Of a DNA stretch of 64,000 nucleotides, positions 57,601-64,000 are shown piece after piece. How positions within the stretch are numbered: the first letter of the stretch is position 1; each line of letters begins with the position of its first letter. Source of the stretch: Algibacter miyuki (lineage in GTDB: Bacteria > Bacteroidota > Bacteroidia > Flavobacteriales > Flavobacteriaceae); assembly GCF_042427745.1 (NCBI RefSeq), contig NZ_JBHMFA010000015.1; one strand, written 5' to 3'. A model generated the notes under the pieces. The model saw only the letters and a program-made list of their open reading frames with translations, did not search any database and was not told where the DNA came from. Both the position numbers and the translations under genes were made by a program.

Positions 57601-58118
57601 TTTTTCATAACAAGAATAATAACTTAACTAAGGTTATTAATGTTGATGAAGTATCGCTTCAAAATGATTGGAAATTGAATTTTGATATAGGTTGGGACAC
57701 TTCAGAATCTATACAAATTCTAGAATTAAAATCCTTATCAGAACTGGAAGATGAGGCTATAAGGCATTATTCAGGAACAATAACCTATTCAAAAATAATT
57801 AACCTGAAAGAAACAGGGAAGCACACCATGTTAGATTTGGGAAAGGTTGCTAACATTGCAGAGTTATGGTGTAATGGTGAAAAAATAGGCGTTAAATGGG
57901 CTCCTCCATTTGAGTTTGATGTGACTAATAGTGTTAAAAAAGGCGATAATTTAATTGAGGTTAAAGTAACTAATACTTGGAGAAATCAACTTATTTTCGA
58001 TAATACCCGCCCAGAGGGAAACAAAAAAACATGGACAACAAGTCCGCCAAGAAAAGCAGAGAAACAATTGGAGGAAACAGGTTTAATAGGACCAGTAGTT
58101 ATAAGGAGTATCAGGTAA
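54660..58118 (+). CDS. GH106 alpha-L-rhamnosidase
   Basis: 1152 residues. The N-terminus ends ISFFCC, so a lipoprotein signal is possible. The GH106 signatures are visible: TWFHLNGNNISKEGLTLDLEAIKEAGLQGIHLF, WEDMIRHAADECQRLGLKFTMQNCPGWSMTGGPW (residues about 55-135), LLIDSWESHVPTWT, and VYTEGAGGEVLPID, plus the GH2-like beta domain at the end (TIAELWCNGEKIGVKWAPPF, VKVTNTWRNQLIFDN). The family releases rhamnose using an inverting, calcium-assisted mechanism. With GH78 and GH105 in the same run it supports a rhamnose-uronate glycan as substrate. Confidence 0.88.
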   Translation: MKCKILSILIAISFFCCEPPNNENRNIENTISLQELSDQFKSPSKQYRPETWFHLNGNNISKEGLTLDLEAIKEAGLQGIHLFNKAGRPYPNVEPIKILSPEWEDMIRHAADECQRLGLKFTMQNCPGWSMTGGPWVPVEEAQREIVETVYRVSGGKVFREVLEIDSLYKTPDYNYKDIQVLAFPTPEGDDLAPLNPSEIKTNNTLIPWSDIFNPNSKISVTRTATHLDKLLNTYRSQGISKVNDADTWVETKFSKAVILRAITFPQPRHIIMGKEYPRVDVSIKVEAFINNIFTEIITLKLPDANWNDRRKFLTLAIPETTSNMFKFTFKGKHAISPEFIHLNSSPKLHNHEAKAAKVLRRLEKEVQFQYSENTMVKKNTILNLTDKMDRDGKLNWNAPEGNWTVVRFGHINMRLTNKPAVPEATGWESSKLDKITIENHLRKGMIGNLIKTGGPIGDGKLHGLLIDSWESHVPTWTVNSEDMFKEFENRRGYSMELYLPATMGYVVDSPEVTTKFLRDLRQTMDDVFVDNFFKHFATVAHDMGAEVYTEGAGGEVLPIDPMRYYGVSDIPMTEFWYPKAPSAQNEYAKPILSAASAVHLYNKTVLAAEACTQVGVKWNEHPFSVKYLIDYNFTKGVNHLVFHTFSHTPQTNVYPGSSFGGNIGFPLVREQTWWKYMSDWTDYLARNQFVLQQGEYVADVLWYYGDHFERPPFDLDYFPKGYRFDYLNEEILQNKLNVINGKIHVENGGDYRIIKLRDSQDMLLSTAQKLKELVQEGAVILGDKPIDSPSLMDDEKDLERLKSIADELWGTTKSGLKQVGKGRVYWGKTLDEVLKEEQIVQDVIVPEGLDINWIHRETQDAHIYFVASKEEVPVDVSLSFRLNNVSPQIWNAFTGEQQGAKIWSSSKNRTNVVLSLPSSGSAVVVFSKEDKKPLASKVTYNNQVLLNSKMGWYHINGSTDFPKLTWKDDTVIASTSGSYVFHNKNNNLTKVINVDEVSLQNDWKLNFDIGWDTSESIQILELKSLSELEDEAIRHYSGTITYSKIINLKETGKHTMLDLGKVANIAELWCNGEKIGVKWAPPFEFDVTNSVKKGDNLIEVKVTNTWRNQLIFDNTRPEGNKKTWTTSPPRKAEKQLEETGLIGPVVIRSIR

Positions 58119-58269
58119 TTTTATTCCGGTAGTAGGAGTTTTTTTTATTCCTGTCCAAATTTAGTTTTAAGTCACTAGTTAACAGTGAGAGAACCCATAT
58201 AGGGCAGGATAGATATGTGGTGTCGTTATTAGATATTTATGTGCAAATGAACTAACTAAACTTTTTCAT

Positions 58270-58350
58270 ATGATAAAAAAACGACACTTAAACATCTCAT
58301 TTTTATTGCTTTTTGTTTGTATTGCAGTACGGGTAGCTTTAAAAACATAA
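58270..58350 (+). CDS. Possible 26-residue membrane peptide
   Basis: An ATG after ACTAACTAAACTTTTTCAT starts a 26-codon frame: basic (MIKKRHLNIS), a hydrophobic span (FLLLFVCIAVRVAL) and a short basic end. Same build and same leader as the ORF at 42415. It may be real or a relic of a signal peptide. Confidence 0.3.
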   Translation: MIKKRHLNISFLLLFVCIAVRVALKT

Positions 58351-58393
58351 ATTAACAAAGCTAGAAATATGTTTTTTTTTGAAAAAGTACTTT

Positions 58394-58430
58394 TAACACC
58401 AATTAAATCTTAATTGTTTAATTGGTGTTA
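58394..58430 (+). repeat. 14-bp perfect inverted repeat
   Basis: TAACACCAATTAAA is followed after 9 nt by its exact complement. It lies 44 nt downstream of the micro-ORF at 58270-58350 and 353 nt before the lyase gene. Confidence 0.8.
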
Positions 58431-58782
58431 GCTATGTGTGTTTTATGTAATCCTACCTAAAATGTGAAATGAGATTTCAATCTTTTCTTTACACATTCGC
58501 TAATTTTTATATGGGAGATGCATGTGTTTAAACCACTCTAAGGTTATAAGTTTCATATAAAACAAACTAAACCTTCAAGTCCTGAGGTTTTAGCTGGATA
58601 TATAGAATTTTCATGGTAGGCCCTTAGCCGACCAATAGCAACTAAGAAATTAATCATTAAGCATAATTATTATGATCCAGATTGTTTGGTTAGAATAAGC
58701 AGTTATGTCTTATTACAAGGTATAACGTTTTTTTTAACATGCAATCCGTTAAAAACTAAACTAGAATTTTAAACTAATTTTA

Positions 58783-61700
58783 ATGAAAACAAAAATACAA
58801 TTAAGCACTACAAGAAACTATGGAATGTTAATGGTGTTTCTATTAGTCTCGTACTTATCATCTTTTAAAATATCGGCACAGGTTACTTTTATGGATAGCA
58901 CGAAGGTTACTAACGATGCTTTTTATTTTTGGAAAGAAAGCGACCCTAAACCATACCATTATGGAGCTAGTATTAATCCGCATGGTAATTGTGTGAAAGT
59001 TTCAAATGGTTATGTGTTTTATACATGGTACCGGGGTGGTTGGAGCAATCGTGCCTTAATGGTTTCTCGTAAGAAAATTGGAGAAGGAACATGGGTGCAT
59101 GTAGCGCTACCTGCTAAGTTAAGTTTGGTTGGCGGAAAAGGAGATACGCATTTAACCACCAATATAGGAATTTGCCCCATAGATGGTACAGTACATTTAA
59201 TGTTTGATCACCATAACGAAGATTTAAATTATATAAGATCGAAGAAAAATATAGCATTTGCTCCAGATAGTGAGTTTACTGCCGAGAACTTTCTTCCTCA
59301 ACAAAACTACTTAACGCCTGGAAAAGTGGTTGGCGGGGTTACTTATCCCGATTTATTTAACAATGACCAGGGAGAAATGTATTTCGAACGAAGGTTGGGG
59401 TCTGCCGTTGGTGGCGATATTGTTATGACGTATTACAATGGAGATACTTGGTCACAGGAAACGACAATAATAAAGGGACGAGGTTCAGAAGTAACTCAAG
59501 GAGAGCGTAATTTTAGCTACGGTAGTGCTCACTTTATTAATGGTAAATTTTACTACACCTATTCGCCACGTTGGGCAGAGTCTCCAACAGTATTAGGAGA
59601 AGGCGTTTATTTGATGGAATTAGGTCAGAGAATGGATAGTAAAGCAACAAATGTAACAGGGGAAAGTTTCGATTTACCCATTATTGACCACGCTCCATTT
59701 TTTATTTCCGACCCTCGCAGTGTTCCTGATAATGCGGGATGGGCAGGAGGACCTCAAGTTGCTATTTCGCCCAAAAATGATATTTATATGTACATTCAAC
59801 CTAAAAAGACAACGCATTATAATTATCTGAAAAAAGCAGGAGAAACAGAATTTATTGAAGATAGAGGCAAAGGGGGGTTAGGTACCTTTTATGGAAATCG
59901 TATGTATAAATTTGTTACTAGTGGTGAAGATCTTGTAGTAAATAGTTGTTTAGCAGGGACCTATGAATGGCGTGAAGATTTTAGAATGAATGTTGGTGCA
60001 CGCTTTAGGAAAAGTGTTAAAATCATGGATAACGGAACTATTGTAGCCATATTTAGCGAGCGAGTTGATAGCGATAAAGTACCTATTTATTGTTATGTAT
60101 TAAAAATTGAAAAAGAAGATTACATCCCCCAAACCATAAGTTTTGAAGCTATCGAGGAAAAAACAGAAGGCGATACCAATTTTCAGTTAGATGCAACAGC
60201 CAGTTCTGGGTTACCTGTTTCATATATTTCCACAAATACCAATATAGCTCGCATTGTTAATGGTAATACCGTAGAGATTATAGGTGTTGGATCTTGTAAT
60301 ATTGTGGCAAGTCAGGTAGGAAATGGAGTCTATGATAATGCACCGGATGCATCTCAAACCTTGGTGGTTCATGCAAATGCCTCTAAAACAAATCAAACTA
60401 TTCAATTTGAGTTAACTTCAACTACTCATGTTTGGGGTAGCCCCGATCAAACTTTAAACGCTATAGCAAGCTCAGGATTAGTTGTTCAATTTGAAAGCAC
60501 TAATACCAATGTAGCTGTTGTTTTAGAGGGGAAAGTACATGTGAAACGGGCCGGGAAAACCACTATCAATGCGTTACAACTAGGTGATGATACTTACAAT
60601 GCGGCACCTATTGTAGGCCACGAACTTGTAGTACCTTTAAAGGAACAGGAAATTACTTTTTTAGAAATTCCGGAAGTAACATCAAGCGACCCAGCATTCC
60701 AACTTCAGGCTACAAGTAATAATCCGGATGCAAACCTTAGGTTTCTATGTCCAAATAACCAAGTGGCTATTGTTTGGAGTAATCAAGTTAGACAGGTTTT
60801 GGGAGCTGGCTCTGCTACCATTACTGTCTCTGGCGCGGGTAATGAGTTTTTTACTTCGGCACAAACTACCCAAACTATAAAGGTGAATCCAAAAACTCAT
60901 ATCATACCTACAGATATTGAAGCAGAATATTACACAACAAAAAGTGGTGTAAATATTACTAGGTGGAGTAATACCGTATTTTATCTAAATTCATGGAACA
61001 TTGATGATTTTGCTGAATATACTATTGATGTACCCGAAGATGGTGTATACGAAATTGAGGTTTTTGCAGCATCGCCCGGGTCTTCTAAAAAACTTAAAGT
61101 GGTTAGTGGTTCAACTAAACTCGCCGATATAGCCCTTACGGTAACACCAAATCTAACTGTATTTAAAGGCTCTAAAGCAAATATTGCGCTTAATAAAGGC
61201 GTGCAGAAAATTAAATTAGTGGGCGTTATTGGAGGCTTTAACTTCGACCGCATGAAAATAACTAAAGGACAAGTAGTAGGTGGTGCTGATGGAGAAGGTG
61301 TTTACAAGTTAATTAATGTAGGTACTGGGAAATTTTTGGGTGCAGGAGTGGCAGGTAGCCAACCGGTAATTATGCAGGATTCTGGTGAAGGGCTAGATAG
61401 AAAATGGGAGTTTGTTAAAACTACTGTTGGAGGTGTAGATTATTATAATATAGACAGTAAAGACAATGGTATATTGCGTTATACAGGAGCAGGGTTTTCT
61501 GTAGGTCCATATCTTGTAGTAAGTACAACCAAAGAATCTCCGGCAGGTGATACCGATAAAATATGGACAATACATTATAACGAAACAGATAATACCTTTA
61601 GGTTTGAGGCTAAAAGCAATGGCAAGTTTTTGTATCATGATATAGATGGTAATTGTTACAACATAAGTGCTGATGCGGATGATGCTAGAAGTAAATGGAA

Positions 61701-61992
61701 GGTTGAAGGCCATGGAGGCCCATTACTAAATCTGAAAAATCAAGATATGTTGGTGACTTCTATAAAAGTATATCCTAATCCAGCAGAAGCAAGCTTTACG
61801 CTAGCCCTAAACAATTTAAATACGTCACATATCAAAATATATAATATTTTAGGCAAGCTTGTTTTTGAAACAACCACAAATGAGAAAAACATGCAAATAG
61901 TGAACCGTGGGCAATTTACATCCGGAATTTATTTAATAAAAGTTTTAACCGATAACCAAAAGGTATTTTACACTAAACTTATAATTAAGTAA
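58783..61992 (+). CDS. PL25-like ulvan-lyase-type BNR propeller with Ig, CBM6, ricin-type and T9SS domains
   Basis: 1069 residues. After a signal peptide (ending KISAQ) residues 33-450 form a BNR_4-type propeller (FDHHNEDLNYIRS with His143-His144, GNCVKVSNGYVFYTWYRGG, YPDLFNNDQGEMYFERR, RNFSYGSAHF), as in PL24/PL25 ulvan lyases. Then come three bacterial Ig-like repeats (450-705, each opening with QxIxFE/QEITF), a CBM6/35-like module (706-835; IEAEYYTT, DFAEYTIDVPEDGVYEIEVFAAS), a ricin-type beta-trefoil (840-985, GVYKLINVGTGKFL) and a T9SS sorting domain (VYPNPAEAS to the end). It should be an exported endo-lyase. Other BNR_4 proteins are not lyases, so activity needs proof. Confidence 0.75.
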   Translation: MKTKIQLSTTRNYGMLMVFLLVSYLSSFKISAQVTFMDSTKVTNDAFYFWKESDPKPYHYGASINPHGNCVKVSNGYVFYTWYRGGWSNRALMVSRKKIGEGTWVHVALPAKLSLVGGKGDTHLTTNIGICPIDGTVHLMFDHHNEDLNYIRSKKNIAFAPDSEFTAENFLPQQNYLTPGKVVGGVTYPDLFNNDQGEMYFERRLGSAVGGDIVMTYYNGDTWSQETTIIKGRGSEVTQGERNFSYGSAHFINGKFYYTYSPRWAESPTVLGEGVYLMELGQRMDSKATNVTGESFDLPIIDHAPFFISDPRSVPDNAGWAGGPQVAISPKNDIYMYIQPKKTTHYNYLKKAGETEFIEDRGKGGLGTFYGNRMYKFVTSGEDLVVNSCLAGTYEWREDFRMNVGARFRKSVKIMDNGTIVAIFSERVDSDKVPIYCYVLKIEKEDYIPQTISFEAIEEKTEGDTNFQLDATASSGLPVSYISTNTNIARIVNGNTVEIIGVGSCNIVASQVGNGVYDNAPDASQTLVVHANASKTNQTIQFELTSTTHVWGSPDQTLNAIASSGLVVQFESTNTNVAVVLEGKVHVKRAGKTTINALQLGDDTYNAAPIVGHELVVPLKEQEITFLEIPEVTSSDPAFQLQATSNNPDANLRFLCPNNQVAIVWSNQVRQVLGAGSATITVSGAGNEFFTSAQTTQTIKVNPKTHIIPTDIEAEYYTTKSGVNITRWSNTVFYLNSWNIDDFAEYTIDVPEDGVYEIEVFAASPGSSKKLKVVSGSTKLADIALTVTPNLTVFKGSKANIALNKGVQKIKLVGVIGGFNFDRMKITKGQVVGGADGEGVYKLINVGTGKFLGAGVAGSQPVIMQDSGEGLDRKWEFVKTTVGGVDYYNIDSKDNGILRYTGAGFSVGPYLVVSTTKESPAGDTDKIWTIHYNETDNTFRFEAKSNGKFLYHDIDGNCYNISADADDARSKWKVEGHGGPLLNLKNQDMLVTSIKVYPNPAEASFTLALNNLNTSHIKIYNILGKLVFETTTNEKNMQIVNRGQFTSGIYLIKVLTDNQKVFYTKLIIK

Positions 61993-62062
61993 GACCTTTT
62001 GTGAAAGGTACACCGGGAATTAGGATAGTAATAATAATAATTTTTTTGATAAAAACAAATAT

Positions 62063-63979
62063 ATGAAAAGACGTAACTTTATACAGCTTTCAACCTTTGC
62101 CGGGATTGGCTTGTCTCTCCCAATTTCTGGTGTTTTTAGTGCTTGTTCAAATCATTCAGAGCATTCATTGGAATTTAAAAATTTAGTTTCTGGTCTATTA
62201 AAAGATTGGTGTGATGGGATGATTAAAGTGCAGATTAAAAATCCGTCTAATTTAGAGGAACATGGAGCTTTGGGGTGTCCATCTTGTTCACATATACACG
62301 GCCGCTGTATGGATGCTGTTTATCCATTTTTATATATGGCCGATGTTACTGCCGATAAAAAGTATTTAGAAGCTGCTAAATTAGTAATGATTTGGGCTGA
62401 AAATAATGTATCCCAAGACAATGGAGCTTGGACAGTTATTCCAAACCCAAAATCGTGGAAAGGCATTACCATTTTTGGAGCCATAGCCTTGGCTGAAGCC
62501 CTGTATTATCATGGCCGCGTTTTGGATAGTCAAACCCGTAAGCAGTGGACAGAGCGTTTAGCTAAAGCAGGTCAATATATTTATGACACTTTTACAATAG
62601 ATTTTACAAATATAAATTATGGAGGAACAGCTATCTATGGCTTAGATTTAATAGGAGGTGTGCTCGGTAATGAGGATTTTAAATTGAAAAGCAAAAAAAT
62701 GGCTCAACAAGTAACGGGCTTTTTTACAACAAAAGATCATTTATTGTTTGGAGAGTGTAAACCTGATGCTGGTAAACTTAGTGCTAAAGGTTTGCATGGT
62801 GTCGATTTAGGGTATAATGTTGAAGAAACCCTAAATAGTTTAGTTATGTATGCCTTAAAAAATAAAGATGAAAAGTTATTGCAAGTTGTAACCAAATCGC
62901 TAGAGAGTCATTTAGAATTTATGCTACCGGATGGTGCTTGGGATAATAGTTGGGGTAACCGTATGTATAAATGGAGCTATTGGGGAAGTCGAACCTGTGA
63001 TGGTAGTCAGCCAGCATTCGCAATGATGGCACATATTAACCCAGCATTTGGAACCGCAGCAGTAAAAAATACTGAATTATTAAAACAATGTACTTCAAAA
63101 GGTTTGATACATGGAGGTCCACATTATATATCGGCAGGAATACCACCTTGTGTGCATCATACTTTTGCACATGCCAAACCTTTAGCTGTTTTGTTGGATC
63201 ACTGGAAGCATCTTCCAGAAATTAATAAAAAAGCAGCTTTACCAAGAACGGTTGCAGATGGTGTAAAACATTTTAAAGATATTGATGTTTCTGTTTTTGC
63301 AAGGGGAGATTGGCGAGGGACCGTGAGTACCTACGATGCAGAATACCATTATAAATACGATTATCGTCAAGCTACTGGAGGTAGTTTGGGCATATTATAT
63401 CACAGTAAGGTAGGATTACTTTGTGCAGCTAGCATGGCTGTTTACCAAATGGTAGAAGAATATAATCAGCAACCACAACCGGGTGAAGATATTGCTTTAA
63501 CACCAAGAATTGAAACTTTTAAAGATGATGAATGGTACACAAACCTTTTTGATTTAACAGCAAGTATGGAGTCTAATGATCAAAATGGGGTTATTGAACT
63601 GTTGTCAAAAGTAAATCTTAAGAATGTAGCAAGGGAAGCCGTTTCGGAAACGGCATTTACATTTCAGTTAAAATATAGCTGTGTAAAAGATTCTCTACAA
63701 ATACAGGTATCAACAAATCAAAAAATTATAGAACCAACAGCATTTGTATTACCAATAGCTTCGCCTTCTGGGGAAGCGGTGGAGTTTGTAGATGATAATG
63801 AAATAAACATTATAAAGCCAGAAGGTGTTGTCAGCATAAAATCAAATGTACCAATAAAGCTTAAAAATATTTCAGGAAGCAGACTTTTTAATATGGTTCC
63901 AGGTATTGAGGCTGTACCCATAGAAGTGTTTTTTGAAGAAGATTCTAATGAGTTATATTTAACTATAACCGTGAATTAA
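62063..63979 (+). CDS. Tat-exported lipoprotein, PL40-like lyase or (alpha/alpha) toroid enzyme
   Basis: 638 residues. The start MKRRNFIQLSTF is a twin-arginine signal and leads to a lipobox-like FSAC (Cys28), so the protein is folded before export and lipid-anchored. Residues 40-420 are an alpha-helical toroid with HIHGRCMDAVYPFLYMADVT, CPSCSH, YKWSYWGSRTCDGSQPAFAMM and CVHHTFAHAKPLAVLLDHW (His-rich). The rest is a beta-sandwich as in heparinase-type lyases. In the ulvan locus of F. agariphila a PL40 lyase sits in a comparable position, and I propose that family, though I cannot confirm the match. The conserved cysteines, including CPSC, may bind metal or form disulfides. Confidence 0.6.
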   Translation: MKRRNFIQLSTFAGIGLSLPISGVFSACSNHSEHSLEFKNLVSGLLKDWCDGMIKVQIKNPSNLEEHGALGCPSCSHIHGRCMDAVYPFLYMADVTADKKYLEAAKLVMIWAENNVSQDNGAWTVIPNPKSWKGITIFGAIALAEALYYHGRVLDSQTRKQWTERLAKAGQYIYDTFTIDFTNINYGGTAIYGLDLIGGVLGNEDFKLKSKKMAQQVTGFFTTKDHLLFGECKPDAGKLSAKGLHGVDLGYNVEETLNSLVMYALKNKDEKLLQVVTKSLESHLEFMLPDGAWDNSWGNRMYKWSYWGSRTCDGSQPAFAMMAHINPAFGTAAVKNTELLKQCTSKGLIHGGPHYISAGIPPCVHHTFAHAKPLAVLLDHWKHLPEINKKAALPRTVADGVKHFKDIDVSVFARGDWRGTVSTYDAEYHYKYDYRQATGGSLGILYHSKVGLLCAASMAVYQMVEEYNQQPQPGEDIALTPRIETFKDDEWYTNLFDLTASMESNDQNGVIELLSKVNLKNVAREAVSETAFTFQLKYSCVKDSLQIQVSTNQKIIEPTAFVLPIASPSGEAVEFVDDNEINIIKPEGVVSIKSNVPIKLKNISGSRLFNMVPGIEAVPIEVFFEEDSNELYLTITVN

Positions 63980-64000
63980 TAAATAATTTAAAATAGGTTT

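Larger units (their letters stand above)
58119..58782 (+). promoter_or_regulatory. Intergenic region before the lyase gene
   Basis: 664 bp. It has a 26-codon micro-ORF (58270-58350) and a perfect 14-bp inverted repeat TAACACCAATTAAA (58394-58430, 9-nt loop) without a clear T run, so an operator or RNA hairpin rather than a plain terminator. No TAnnTTTG box is clear. Confidence 0.4.

Overview
The window looks like part of the chromosome of a marine Flavobacteriia/Bacteroidota alga degrader. The DNA is AT-rich. Many secreted proteins end in a type IX secretion (T9SS) sorting domain, promoters carry the Bacteroidota -7 box TAnnTTTG, and there are two full-length hybrid two-component regulators (HTCS). 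S1-family sulfatases are abundant: eight intact ones plus one wreck. No SusC or SusD gene lies in the window, so at least one of the loci probably continues outside it.

Region 1 (about 1-34.8 kb) reads as a locus for a sulfated, fucose-containing polysaccharide (fucan/fucoidan type). It holds a GH29 fucosidase (5' end cut by the window), sulfatases, an EF-hand/alpha-beta hydrolase, a GH95-like enzyme, a secreted histidine phosphatase, a surface lipoprotein and two paralogous T9SS-exported proteins of unknown family (4281-6212 and 14978-16921) that are candidate endo-acting backbone enzymes. A broken sulfatase lies at 16965-17682. A minus-strand arm (21.6-31.2 kb) carries two small T9SS glycan-binding-like proteins, a sulfatase, a short lysine-tailed secreted protein and an HTCS. 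AldA (lactaldehyde dehydrogenase) and FucP (fucose permease) close the region and point to L-fucose as a released sugar. Six proposed promoters in this region share one architecture: AGMAAGT-N14-AGMAAGT-like half-sites (21-bp period) placed 19 bp before the -7 box.

The seam (34.8-37 kb) contains a terminator, a 3' fragment of a tRNA-Met(CAT)-like gene and an intact tyrosine recombinase, which suggests the edge of an integrated element.

Region 2 (37-64 kb) looks like an ulvan or other rhamnose/uronate sulfated glycan locus. It contains a GntR-type regulator, a second HTCS, a sulfatase-GH78 rhamnosidase fusion, a Gfo/Idh/MocA oxidoreductase, a GH3, a GH105 unsaturated uronyl hydrolase, a further sulfatase, a clan-A GH39-like enzyme, a GH106 rhamnosidase, a multi-domain PL25-like BNR-propeller lyase with T9SS tail and a Tat-exported lipoprotein resembling PL40-type lyases. 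A plausible flow is: lyases cut the polymer outside the cell, GH105 removes the unsaturated uronate, sulfatases and rhamnosidases/xylosidases strip the oligomers, and rhamnose, like fucose, passes through lactaldehyde, which AldA could oxidise.

Family names come from motif recognition by eye. No database search was run.
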